Positions 27,179 to 35,767 of a stretch of DNA of 58,722 nt are shown here, in pieces. A program made the position numbers and the translations under genes. The notes under the pieces are model-generated. The model had not been told where the DNA came from. It ran no database searches and saw only the letters and a list, made by a program, of their open reading frames with translations. Position 1 is the stretch's first letter. The number at the start of each line of letters is the position of its first letter. Origin of the DNA: Pseudoalteromonas sp. EB27 (lineage in GTDB: Bacteria > Pseudomonadota > Gammaproteobacteria > Enterobacterales > Alteromonadaceae); the NCBI RefSeq assembly GCF_001974875.1, contig NZ_MTQD01000022.1, positions 1-58,722 of the forward strand. The letters run 5' to 3'.

Positions 27179-28081
27179 TTACTTATCCTTACACAGCGGG
27201 AAACCAAGCGCTTCGCGTTTGTCATAGTAACTTTGTGCACACGCTTTTGATAACGCACGAACGCGTAAAATATAACGTTGACGTTCTGTTACCGAAATAG
27301 CGTGTCGTGCGTCTAGTAAGTTAAAGGCATGCGATGCTTTCATTACTTGCTCGTAAGCCGGTAGTGGTAAGTTTGCTTCAATTAACTTTTGGCTCTCTGC
27401 TTCACATTTATCAAACTGAGCAAATAAGTCTTCTACGTTTGCGTGTTCAAAATTGTAAGTAGACTGCTCTACTTCATTTTGATGGAATACGTCGCCGTAG
27501 GTTACACGCCCTAACGGCCCGTCTGCCCATACTAGGTCGTAAATACTATCTACGCCTTGAATGTACATTGCTAAACGCTCTAGGCCGTAAGTAATCTCAC
27601 CTGTTACTGGTGAACACTCAATACCGCCAACTTGTTGAAAGTAGGTAAACTGCGTTACTTCCATGCCGTTTAACCAAATTTCCCAACCTAGGCCCCACGC
27701 ACCTAACGTAGGTGATTCCCAGTTGTCTTCTACAAAGCGAACTTCGTGAGTTAGTGTATCGATACCCATAGCCGCTAAAGAGCCTAAGTAAAGCTCTTGG
27801 ATGTTATCTGGCGATGGCTTTAAAACAACTTGGAATTGGTAGTAGTGTTGTAAGCGATTTGGGTTTTCACCGTAACGACCATCAGTAGGACGACGACACG
27901 GTTGCACGTATGCACTTGCCATTGGCTCTGGACCAATAGACTTTAAAAATGTTTGCGGGTGAAATGTCCCTGCGCCCACTTCCATATCAAGTGGTTGAAT
28001 AATGACACAGCCTTGCTGCGCCCAATAATCCTGTAAAGCCAGGATCAAACCTTGAAAGGTTTTTACGTCATATTTTTGCAT
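27179..28081 (-). CDS. glyQ: glycine-tRNA ligase alpha subunit
   Basis: This class II catalytic subunit is 300 aa long. The family blocks F-Q-G-L-I-L-A-L-Q-D-Y-W, G-A-G-T-F-H-P-Q-T-F and P-C-R-R-P-T-D-G-R-Y-G are intact. It activates glycine and, together with GlyS, charges tRNAGly. glyQ leads the two-gene operon. Confidence 0.97.
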   Translation of the reverse strand: MQKYDVKTFQGLILALQDYWAQQGCVIIQPLDMEVGAGTFHPQTFLKSIGPEPMASAYVQPCRRPTDGRYGENPNRLQHYYQFQVVLKPSPDNIQELYLGSLAAMGIDTLTHEVRFVEDNWESPTLGAWGLGWEIWLNGMEVTQFTYFQQVGGIECSPVTGEITYGLERLAMYIQGVDSIYDLVWADGPLGRVTYGDVFHQNEVEQSTYNFEHANVEDLFAQFDKCEAESQKLIEANLPLPAYEQVMKASHAFNLLDARHAISVTERQRYILRVRALSKACAQSYYDKREALGFPLCKDK

Positions 28082-28173
28082 ATTTGGCTTTTTACTATCT
28101 AAGAAGTAGCGTGAAAATTACCCTTAGTATACCGTGTGTACACTCAGGTTTTAAGCAGTTTGTGTAGAAAATA

Positions 28174-28199
28174 AAAAAGGAGCCATTAGGCTCCTTTTT
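28174..28199 (-). terminator. terminator of the dnaA-dnaN-recF-gyrB operon
   Basis: A perfect 11-bp stem (AAAAAGGAGCC / GGCTCCTTTTT) closes an ATTA loop and has U-runs on both strands. It lies just past the gyrB stop. Confidence 0.92.
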
Positions 28200-28216
28200 C
28201 AATGTAAGTAATATTT

Positions 28217-30643
28217 TTACACGTCTAGGTTAACTACACGTAGTGCGTTATTTTCAATAAACTCACGACGAGGCTCAACTTGATCGCCCATTAAGGTTGC
28301 AAACAATTGATCCGCGCCAACAGCATCTTCAATAGTTACTTGCAACATACGACGAGCACTAGGATCCATTGTTGTTTCCCACAGCTGGCTAGGGTTCATT
28401 TCGCCTAGTCCTTTATAGCGTTGAATATAGATCCCACGCTTAGATTCTGTGATCAACCATTCCAAAGCATCCACAAAGTTATCAACAGGTTTTGTTTTCT
28501 CACCACGTTGAATATATGCACCTTCACTAAGGATGTTTGCGATGTGAGTACCAGTCACAGCAATGCGTTGGTAGTCACGTGACGCAATAAAGTCATAATG
28601 AAGTACGTGCGCTTTATCAACACCGTGCTGACGAATATTCACAACCGGGTAATACATATTACGCTCAGTGTCATGCTCTGTACCTGCATGGAAAATAGTC
28701 GCATCTTCATCACGTTCAACTAGGTCATCAACTAACTCTTTTGTCCAAGCAATTACTTTCGCTTCGTCAGAAAGGTCATCCGTTTTTAACTCTGTTTGAT
28801 AGATTAAGCGTTCCATTACCGTGTTAGGGTATTTACGTTTTAAACGCTCAATTACTTTAACTGTGTTTTGATAATCGTGAACGATTTCTTCTAGTGCTTC
28901 ACCTTCAAGAGCTGGTGCATCTGTACTTGCATACAACGCAGCACCATTAAGAGCTAGCGATGTTAGGTATTCAACTAATGCAGGGTCATCTTTAATATAA
29001 CGCTCTTGCTTACCTTTTTTCACTTTATAAAGTGGTGGTTGAGCAATATAAATATAGCCGCGTTCTACAATTTCAGGCATTTGACGATAGAAGAATGTTA
29101 ATAGTAACGTACGAATATGAGAACCATCCACGTCCGCATCGGTCATGATGATGATACGGTGATAGCGTAATTTCTCAGGATTATATTCGTCACGACCAAT
29201 ACCACACCCTAATGCAGTAATTAGTGTTGCTACTTCTTGCGAAGATAACATTTTATCAAAACGTGCTTTTTCTACGTTTAAGATTTTACCTTTAAGTGGA
29301 AGAATAGCTTGGTTTTTACGGTTACGTCCCTGCTTGGCTGATCCGCCAGCAGAGTCCCCTTCCACTATATATAGTTCAGATTGGGCAGGATCTTTTTCTT
29401 GGCAATCAGCCAGCTTACCTGGTAAACCAGCTAAGTCCATTGCACCTTTACGACGAGTCATTTCACGGGCTTTACGCGCCGCTTCACGAGCACGTGAGGC
29501 ATCAATAATCTTACCTACAACAATTTTGGCATCAGTTGGGTTTTCTAATAAAAACTCAGTGAATTTTTCAGCCATTGCTTGTTCAACTGCAGACTTAACT
29601 TCACTTGAAACTAGCTTGTCTTTAGTTTGTGATGAGAACTTAGGATCAGGAACTTTAACACTAACAACAGCAGTTAAGCCTTCACGGGCATCATCACCGG
29701 TAGCATTACTGGTTGTTTTAGCTTTTTTGTTAAAGCCTTCCTTTTCCATGTAGTTATTAAGTGTACGTGTTAGCGCTGATCTAAAACCGGCTAAGTGAGT
29801 ACCACCATCACGTTGTGGAATATTATTTGTGAAACAGTAAATGTTTTCTTGGTATGCATCATTCCACTGCATTGATACTTCAACGCTAATACCATCTTCC
29901 TCACGTTCGTGAGTAAAATGGAATACACCTTTGTGTATAGGTGTTTTATTACGGTTTAAGTATTCTACAAAAGCTTGAATACCGCCTTCGTATTTAAAGT
30001 GATCAGATTTATTTTCTTCACGTTCATCATTTAAAATGATGCTCACACCTGAATTTAGGAATGAAAGCTCGCGTAAACGCTTAGCTAAAATTTCGTAATG
30101 AAAATCTAAGTTTGTGAATGTTTCACCACTTGGCCAAAAACGTAATTCAGTGCCCGTAGTTTCAGAGTCACCAATAACGGCTAGAGGTGCATCTGGAACG
30201 CCCATAGTGTAAAACTGCTCATGAAGTTTACCTTCACGGCGAACTGTAAGTTTTAGCTTTTCTGAAAGTGCATTTACAACAGAAACACCAACACCGTGTA
30301 ACCCACCAGATACTTTATAAGAGTTATCATCAAACTTACCACCGGCATGAAGTACCGTCATAATAACTTCGGCTGCTGATACGCCTTCTTCTTCATGGAT
30401 AGAAGTTGGAATACCACGACCGTTATCTCGTACTGAGACAGAACCGTCTAAGTGAATCGTTACATAAATATCATCACAATGACCTGCTAAGGCTTCATCG
30501 ATCGAGTTATCAACGACCTCAAACACCATGTGGTGTAAGCCTGTGCCATCATCGGTGTCCCCAATATACATTCCAGGACGCTTTCTTACTGCGTCTAATC
30601 CTTTAAGTACTTTAATACTCGACGAGTCATAATTCTCAGACAT
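28217..30643 (-). CDS. gyrB: DNA gyrase subunit B
   Basis: This type II topoisomerase ATPase subunit is 808 aa from the chosen start. The GHKL ATPase domain includes V-D-N-S-I-D-E-A, D-N-G-R-G-I-P and G-G-L-H-G-V-G. The Toprim domain has E-G-D-S-A-G-G-S and D-A-D-V-D-G-S-H. The C-terminal gyrA-binding tail has Q-R-Y-K-G-L-G-E-M-N. The ATG at 30643 gives the usual MSENYDSSS start; an ATG 12 bp further upstream is disfavoured. It is the last gene of the dnaA operon, 12 bp after recF. Confidence 0.98.
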   Translation of the reverse strand: MSENYDSSSIKVLKGLDAVRKRPGMYIGDTDDGTGLHHMVFEVVDNSIDEALAGHCDDIYVTIHLDGSVSVRDNGRGIPTSIHEEEGVSAAEVIMTVLHAGGKFDDNSYKVSGGLHGVGVSVVNALSEKLKLTVRREGKLHEQFYTMGVPDAPLAVIGDSETTGTELRFWPSGETFTNLDFHYEILAKRLRELSFLNSGVSIILNDEREENKSDHFKYEGGIQAFVEYLNRNKTPIHKGVFHFTHEREEDGISVEVSMQWNDAYQENIYCFTNNIPQRDGGTHLAGFRSALTRTLNNYMEKEGFNKKAKTTSNATGDDAREGLTAVVSVKVPDPKFSSQTKDKLVSSEVKSAVEQAMAEKFTEFLLENPTDAKIVVGKIIDASRAREAARKAREMTRRKGAMDLAGLPGKLADCQEKDPAQSELYIVEGDSAGGSAKQGRNRKNQAILPLKGKILNVEKARFDKMLSSQEVATLITALGCGIGRDEYNPEKLRYHRIIIMTDADVDGSHIRTLLLTFFYRQMPEIVERGYIYIAQPPLYKVKKGKQERYIKDDPALVEYLTSLALNGAALYASTDAPALEGEALEEIVHDYQNTVKVIERLKRKYPNTVMERLIYQTELKTDDLSDEAKVIAWTKELVDDLVERDEDATIFHAGTEHDTERNMYYPVVNIRQHGVDKAHVLHYDFIASRDYQRIAVTGTHIANILSEGAYIQRGEKTKPVDNFVDALEWLITESKRGIYIQRYKGLGEMNPSQLWETTMDPSARRMLQVTIEDAVGADQLFATLMGDQVEPRREFIENNALRVVNLDV

Positions 30644-30655
30644 GGTTAATCCCAC

Positions 30656-31750
30656 TTATCTTGTTATTAGGTTGCCATGTTTCACGTGGAACATTTGTAG
30701 TTCTCGTTGCATGGGTTCCACCACAGCAGAAATACTTTCAGACAAAATTGAAGAGATAAAAATTTGAGAACTGCAGTGAGCAAGTAATTGTCCCACTTTC
30801 TCTTTTGTATCTTCGCCTAACTCTGAAGGTAGATCATCTATTAGCAATATAGATTGCTTATCTGTCTCTGACTCAATTAAGCTATTTTGCGTAACTTTTA
30901 ACGCATACAATAATAGCTTCAATTGACCGCGTGAGAATGTATTCTCCACGCTGTTGCCAGCGACACTAAAACTAAAATCGGCCTTATGAGGGCCTTTACT
31001 TGTAAACCCTTGGCGAGCATCTCGCTCAAAGTTTTGCTCTAACGCATCTGCAAGAGATTCGGTCTCTTTCCAGCCTGCGTTAAAGGTCATTTCTAAATCA
31101 CGTACAAGCGTTAATTCTGCACACATTTTATCAAAAAACTGCTGCTTAAACCTACTTATATACGCCAATCTTAATTTATTTATTTCTTCAGCCAGTCTAA
31201 CAAATTCTTTGTCCCAAAACTTAATTTGGTCAAAATAATTCTTTGGCTTAGTTTTTAACAATGCATTACGCTGTTTAAGTACTTTATTAAACGATTGCCA
31301 CAAAAAAAAGAACTCATGTTCCACGTGGAACAAACCTAAATCTAAAAACTTTCTACGCTCTTTCGGCCCACCAAAAAATAAGGAATAACTCTCTGGTGTA
31401 ATAATTTGCACTGGCATGAGTTGAGCTAGTTCAGATATTTTACGGCTCGCTTTTCCTTGGATTTTTAAATTAGTTTCACCCGTTTGAGTTTTGCTAATGC
31501 CAATAGGAATAGATAAGTCGTGAATTGTTTTGCGCCCATGAATTACAAACTGCTCATGCTGATGCGCGATAATACTTTTGTGTTTTGGAGTACGAAAAGA
31601 TTTGCCGTGAGAAAGGTAATAAATAGCCTCTAAAAGGCTGGTTTTTCCGCTGCCATTTTCACCATAAATTATATTAACGCCATTGACTGGTTCTAGCGTC
31701 AGCGCCTCAATATTACGAAAATATTTGAGGCTCAAATGACTTAAGCTCAT
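30656..31750 (-). CDS. recF: DNA replication and repair protein RecF
   Basis: This SMC-like ATPase (364 aa) helps load RecA at gaps with RecO and RecR. Walker A is G-E-N-G-S-G-K-T-S at about 31-39, and the ABC-type signature is F-S-R-G-Q-L-K. Walker B is S-I-L-L-I-D-D-L-P-S-E-L. Two parS-type sites lie inside the gene. One makes the codons for F-H-V-E-H-E in the middle of the protein. The other makes the codons for M-F-H-V-K-H near the C-terminus. Confidence 0.97.
   Translation of the reverse strand: MSLSHLSLKYFRNIEALTLEPVNGVNIIYGENGSGKTSLLEAIYYLSHGKSFRTPKHKSIIAHQHEQFVIHGRKTIHDLSIPIGISKTQTGETNLKIQGKASRKISELAQLMPVQIITPESYSLFFGGPKERRKFLDLGLFHVEHEFFFLWQSFNKVLKQRNALLKTKPKNYFDQIKFWDKEFVRLAEEINKLRLAYISRFKQQFFDKMCAELTLVRDLEMTFNAGWKETESLADALEQNFERDARQGFTSKGPHKADFSFSVAGNSVENTFSRGQLKLLLYALKVTQNSLIESETDKQSILLIDDLPSELGEDTKEKVGQLLAHCSSQIFISSILSESISAVVEPMQRELQMFHVKHGNLITR
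30678..30693. promoter_or_regulatory. parS centromere site (in recF, 3' part)
   Basis: TGTTTCACGTGGAACA matches the bacterial parS consensus TGTTNCACGTGNAACA, with a single asymmetric pair. It lies in the last codons of recF. It is the expected binding site of the ParB encoded at 44.3-45.2 kb. Confidence 0.9.
31317..31332. promoter_or_regulatory. parS centromere site (in recF, central)
   Basis: TGTTCCACGTGGAACA is a perfect 16-bp palindrome and a full parS consensus. It lies within the recF coding sequence, about 640 bp from the other copy. Both are near the chromosomal origin, as ParB-parS systems require. Confidence 0.93.
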
Positions 31751-31765
31751 TATGTATTTATAATC

Positions 31766-32869
31766 TTATAAACGCATAGGCATAACAACATACATTGCTT
31801 CTTCATCGCCTGCACCTTCAATTAATGCACTGCTATTTGAGTCAGCTAATGTAAATAGTACGTCTTCTGTTTTTAGTGTGTTTAGTACGTCTAATACGTA
31901 AGACACGTTAAACCCGATTTCTAGGTCAGCACCTTCGTAACTTACTTCAACAACTTCTTCAGCTTGTTCTTGCTCTGGGTTGTTAGCCGTAATTTTTAAT
32001 AAACCGTTTGATAAGTTTAAGCGTACACCACGAAACTTTTCATTAGATAAAATAGACACTCGTTGAAACGCATTTCGTAACCATTCGCGGTTAGCTGTAA
32101 TTATCTTATCCCCACCGCGTGGTAATACTCGACGGTAATCAGGAAAGCGCCCATCAACTAGTTTACTTGTAAATGTAAACTCAAGATCGATGATACGAAT
32201 ATGGTTGGCACCAAACTGAATTGTTACCAATTCGTCGTCAGCGACCATAAGACGCATAATTTCTTGCACACCTTTGCGAGGAATAATTAGTTGGCGTTGA
32301 GTATTAAGCGATTGCGTTAATTGCTTTTGCGCTATAGCCAAACGGTGACCATCTGTCGCCACTGTTTTTATATCGGTATTATCTACTTCAAACGACATAC
32401 CATTTAAGTAATAACGTACGTCTTGATTTGCCATTGAAAAATGCGTGCTTTCGAGTAACTTACGAAGCTCTAAACGAGTTAGTTGAAACTCAACCTCTCC
32501 GTCCCACTCTTCTAAATTAGGAAAATCATCAGCAGACAAAGTCGTTAATGAAAAACGGCTTTTACCACTAGTTAAAAGTAATTGATGCTCTTGCAAGCTT
32601 AAAGTAATGTCTGAACCATCTGGTAGACTTTTACAAATATCGAGTAACTTTTTAGCGGGTAACGTTAGTTTTGTATCGGCAATATCATCACCTACAAATA
32701 CACCAGAAACTAGTTCAATTTCAAGGTCAGTACCCGTCATTGAAAGTTGTCCGTTTTCTACCACTAACAATACGTTAGATAAAATTGGCAACGTGTGCTT
32801 GCGCTCTATTGCGCCAGACACTTGCACCAATGGCTTTAAAAATTGTTGTCTTGATATTGTTATTTGCAT
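31766..32869 (-). CDS. dnaN: DNA polymerase III beta sliding clamp
   Basis: This 367-aa protein has the three-fold repeated clamp domain of the beta family. It opens M-Q-I-T-I-S-R-Q-Q-F-L-K-P-L and ends in the conserved V-M-P-M-R-L motif of the clamp C-terminus. The dimer encircles DNA and tethers polymerase III. It lies 13 bp downstream of dnaA and 15 bp upstream of recF, so it is cotranscribed with them. Confidence 0.98.
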   Translation of the reverse strand: MQITISRQQFLKPLVQVSGAIERKHTLPILSNVLLVVENGQLSMTGTDLEIELVSGVFVGDDIADTKLTLPAKKLLDICKSLPDGSDITLSLQEHQLLLTSGKSRFSLTTLSADDFPNLEEWDGEVEFQLTRLELRKLLESTHFSMANQDVRYYLNGMSFEVDNTDIKTVATDGHRLAIAQKQLTQSLNTQRQLIIPRKGVQEIMRLMVADDELVTIQFGANHIRIIDLEFTFTSKLVDGRFPDYRRVLPRGGDKIITANREWLRNAFQRVSILSNEKFRGVRLNLSNGLLKITANNPEQEQAEEVVEVSYEGADLEIGFNVSYVLDVLNTLKTEDVLFTLADSNSSALIEGAGDEEAMYVVMPMRL

Positions 32870-32882
32870 AATAAAGTCAGCC

Positions 32883-34271
32883 CTAAGATGACAATGTTCT
32901 TATTAAATTTTGGTAATCTTCTTTAATTTCGTGGCTTTCGTCACGTAGTGATTTTATCTTACGACATGCATGTAATACGGTCGTATGATCGCGTCCACCA
33001 AATGCGTCACCAATCTCAGGTAAGCTGTGATTAGTTAATTCTTTAGATAATGCCATAGCTACTTGGCGCGGCCTCGCTATAGAGCGGCTGCGGCGCTTAG
33101 ATAACAGATCAGATATACGAATTCGATAGTACTCAGCAACAGTGCGCTGAATATTGTCTATGGTAACCAGTTTATCTTGCAAGGCAAGTAAATCGCGTAG
33201 CGCTTCTTTTACAAAGTCGATAGAAATTGGACGACCCGTAAAGTTCGCATTAGCGATTACACGGTTAAGTGCACCTTCTAATTCACGTACATTCGAGCGT
33301 AATTTTTTTGCAATAAAAAAGGCAACTTCGTGTGGTAAGTTAATCTTACTTTGCTGGGCTTTTTTCATCAAAATAGCAACACGCGTTTCAAGCTCTGGTG
33401 GCTCAATCGCAATTGTTAATCCCCAACCAAAACGTGATTTTAGCCTGTCTTCAACGCCTTCAATCTCTTTAGGATAACGGTCAGAAGTTAAAATAATTTG
33501 TTGGTTACCTTCAAGCAATGCATTAAAGGTATGAAAAAACTCTTCTTGTGAACGCTCTTTGTTAGCAAAAAATTGAATATCATCAATCATCAATGCATCA
33601 ACACTACGGTAATAACGCTTAAATTCTTCTATCGCATTATTTTGAAGTGCCTTTACCATGTCTTGAACAAAGCGTTCTGAATGCATGTAAACAATTTTAG
33701 CATCTGGCTTATTTGCCATAATGCCGTTACCTACTGCATGTAATAAGTGAGTTTTACCTAAACCAGTGCCACCATATATAAATACAGGGTTAAAAGCAGA
33801 GCCAGGATTGTCGGCAACCTGTGTGGCCGCAGCTTTTGCTAATTGGTTTGATTTACCTTCAACAAAGCTATCAAAAGTATAGTTTTCTTTAATGTTAGAT
33901 TTGTAACCTGACTTAGGTGCAGGTTCAACAACTGGCTTTTGCTCGCGAGGCTGTTGTTTTGCTGAAGCGTGTGCACTTGGTGCTGATTGAGTTTCTATAA
34001 CCGGTGCAGCTTGTGCATTTAATAAAGGTTTACTACCTACATCAAAACGTAGTTTTGGTGCTTCAACACCACAAATTTCTACTAGTAATTCGTTAATTCT
34101 ATTTAGGTACTTTTCTCTCACCCAATCAAGCACAAAGCGATTAGGTGCATAAATCGTCAAGGTATCTTCGGTACTTTCTGCTTGTAGCGGTCTTACCCAC
34201 ATACTGAATTGCTGCGAAGGCAACTCATCTTGCAATACATATAAACAACTTTGCCAAACCGACAGATACAC
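32883..34271 (-). CDS. dnaA: chromosomal replication initiator protein DnaA
   Basis: This AAA+ initiator binds DnaA boxes and melts oriC. From the chosen GTG it is 462 aa. Domain I opens Y-L-S-V-W-Q-S-C-L, followed by a Q/P-rich linker (about 90-130). The AAA+ core has Walker A G-G-T-G-L-G-K-T-H and Walker B A-L-M-I-D-D-I-Q. Domain IV has the DnaA-box-reading motif G-G-R-D-H-T-T-V. The frame stays open for 42 bp more to an ATG, but the GTG is preceded by GGGAG at good spacing and gives the family N-terminus. Its upstream region holds one perfect DnaA box and a GATC cluster, which fits autoregulation and sequestration. Confidence 0.97.
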   Translation of the reverse strand: MYLSVWQSCLYVLQDELPSQQFSMWVRPLQAESTEDTLTIYAPNRFVLDWVREKYLNRINELLVEICGVEAPKLRFDVGSKPLLNAQAAPVIETQSAPSAHASAKQQPREQKPVVEPAPKSGYKSNIKENYTFDSFVEGKSNQLAKAAATQVADNPGSAFNPVFIYGGTGLGKTHLLHAVGNGIMANKPDAKIVYMHSERFVQDMVKALQNNAIEEFKRYYRSVDALMIDDIQFFANKERSQEEFFHTFNALLEGNQQIILTSDRYPKEIEGVEDRLKSRFGWGLTIAIEPPELETRVAILMKKAQQSKINLPHEVAFFIAKKLRSNVRELEGALNRVIANANFTGRPISIDFVKEALRDLLALQDKLVTIDNIQRTVAEYYRIRISDLLSKRRSRSIARPRQVAMALSKELTNHSLPEIGDAFGGRDHTTVLHACRKIKSLRDESHEIKEDYQNLIRTLSS

Positions 34272-34789
34272 AGTTAAACTCCCAGAGATATAATTTTTAT
34301 TCCCGCACATCATTAATGATTATAAATCATACATTTATTACGTTCAAATGGTCCAATAAGCGACCCAAGACCGCGTATTATGAAGACACTTTATCCACAA
34401 GTAAAAGATTGATTTTTATAAAATTGTTGATATCGATGTATAAAATCATTAACAAGCTGATTTAAAACAGTTTTTATTTTAGATCCTGAGAGGAGATCAT
34501 AACAAAATAACACCAAGATCGCGAACCAAATTTACGATCCAATTTACTTTTCCCCTGCTTTTATTCACTTTTTATACAAGGGCTGTGGAAAACTTCTTAT
34601 TTATGATGATCCTAACAGATCGCCTTACATGATCTCTCATATAGTAGTAGGTGGGTTATATACCCTTAACGTAATTATGATTGACTTTACATTACTTACT
34701 CTATAATATCTCGCGCTCGCAATGGCACCTATGCCAGGATCGCGACCTGTATAGGATGTTTTAACTTTAACCGATCGGATGAGATTGTT
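34272..34789. promoter_or_regulatory. dnaA-rpmH divergent control region with DnaA box and GATC cluster
   Basis: One perfect DnaA box, TTATCCACA, lies at 34391-34399. A near-match on the other strand lies at 34584-34592 (TGTGGAAAA). Seven GATC sites fall within 34482-34634 and two more near 34738 and 34773, far above the chance expectation of about one per 256 bp. This probably holds the dnaA promoter and Dam/SeqA sequestration sites. In some other gammaproteobacteria the dnaA-rpmH gap is itself the origin, so origin function cannot be excluded. Confidence 0.8.
34681..34707 (+). promoter_or_regulatory. putative rpmH promoter
   Basis: TTGACT (34681-34686) and TATAAT (34702-34707) are separated by 15 nt. 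The spacer is shorter than the optimum of 17 nt, but both hexamers are close to consensus. It lies 82 bp upstream of the rpmH ATG. Confidence 0.65.
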
Positions 34790-34924
34790 ATGAAAAGAAC
34801 TTTTCAACCTAGCGTTTTAAAACGCAAACGTGCACACGGCTTCCGTGCTCGCATGGCAACTGTAAATGGCCGTAAAGTATTAGCACGTCGCCGCGCTAAA
34901 GGCCGCAAAGTTCTTTCTGCTTAA
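34790..34924 (+). CDS. rpmH: 50S ribosomal protein L34
   Basis: This 44-residue, highly basic protein begins MKRTFQPSVLKRKRAHGFRA and ends K-V-L-S-A, the invariant L34 form. It is part of the large ribosomal subunit. It leads the rpmH-rnpA-yidD-yidC cluster and is divergent from dnaA. The 7-bp gap to rnpA implies cotranscription and tight coupling. Confidence 0.98.
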   Translation: MKRTFQPSVLKRKRAHGFRARMATVNGRKVLARRRAKGRKVLSA

Positions 34925-34931
34925 TTTATAA

Positions 34932-35354
34932 GTGGAAGACTTTAGCTTTGGCAGGGAGTTACGTCTGTTAACTCCCTCGCATTACTCTCGCATATTTAAT
35001 GAACCCGCTCGGGCTGCAACTCCTTTCTTTACTCTATTAGCTAAACCAAATGACCAAGAAAAACCTCGGTTAGGTCTTACTGTTGCTAAAAAACGTGTAA
35101 AAAAGGCATGCCAACGAAACCGTATTAAACGTCTCGCTCGCGAAAGTTTTCGTTTAAATCAACACAGCATCGATAATATTGATATTGTGCTTATGGTCAA
35201 AAATGGTATTGATGAGCAGTCTAATGAAGAAATAACCAAACAACTTACTAAATTATGGCGAAAAATTAACGAACGCTGTAAACCAGGTGCACCTAAACCG
35301 CCACCTTTTAAGAAACGCCCAAACAAATCAGCTAAATCTAATAAACAAACCTAA
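34932..35354 (+). CDS. rnpA: ribonuclease P protein component
   Basis: This is the basic protein subunit of RNase P, which matures tRNA 5' ends. The GTG start gives 140 aa. The RNR signature K-x-A-C-Q-R-N-R-I-K-R-L-x-R-E-S-F is intact. The C-terminus is extended with a Pro/Lys-rich tail (about residues 115-140). It follows rpmH by 7 bp and no terminator separates them. Confidence 0.96.
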   Translation: MEDFSFGRELRLLTPSHYSRIFNEPARAATPFFTLLAKPNDQEKPRLGLTVAKKRVKKACQRNRIKRLARESFRLNQHSIDNIDIVLMVKNGIDEQSNEEITKQLTKLWRKINERCKPGAPKPPPFKKRPNKSAKSNKQT

Positions 35355-35483
35355 TTGCAATAGAATTGCAGGGTTAATTAATGTATCTTTAGCTCACCTT
35401 TTAATCATGCATTTAAATTTTCTAATTGAGTCTTTAAACACATGATATCTATCTCACTAAACTTAAGTAGGGGCATAAACATC

Positions 35484-35759
35484 ATGAGGTTACTTAAACC
35501 ACTTGTTGCTTTACCGAAGTTTTGTTTAGTGTTATTTATCCGCGGTTATCAAAAGTGGATTAGCCCGCTGTTAGGTCCGCATTGTCGTTTTAATCCAACC
35601 TGCTCTAGTTATGCAATTCAAGCAATTAATTTGCATGGGTTTATAAAAGGTAGTTGGTTAGCTTTAAAACGCATACTAAAATGCCATCCTTTACATTCAG
35701 GCGGAGACGACCCCGTTCCTGAAAAATTAACCCATATTAACCACCAACACGAGAAATAA
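35484..35759 (+). CDS. yidD: membrane protein insertion efficiency factor YidD
   Basis: The chosen ATG has AGGGGC upstream and gives a 91-aa protein, the normal YidD length. A longer frame starting 42 bp earlier is less likely. The signature G-Y-Q-K-W-I-S-P-L-L-G and C-R-F-N-P-T-C-S-S-Y is present. YidD helps YidC-dependent membrane insertion and sits directly before yidC (8 bp). Confidence 0.95.
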   Translation: MRLLKPLVALPKFCLVLFIRGYQKWISPLLGPHCRFNPTCSSYAIQAINLHGFIKGSWLALKRILKCHPLHSGGDDPVPEKLTHINHQHEK

Positions 35760-35767
35760 GAGCTGTT

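Noticed and set aside
26794..27300. 168-codon frame opposite glyS and glyQ
   Set aside because: It runs antisense across two conserved genes and has no ribosome-binding site.
28578..28592. Additional CACGTG (parS-like) at the gyrB locus
   Set aside because: Only the 6-bp core matches; the outer TGTT/AACA positions do not fit the parS consensus.
29334..29753. 139-codon frame opposite gyrB
   Set aside because: It lies within the highly conserved gyrB gene, has serine-rich composition typical of an antisense shadow, and lacks a good start.
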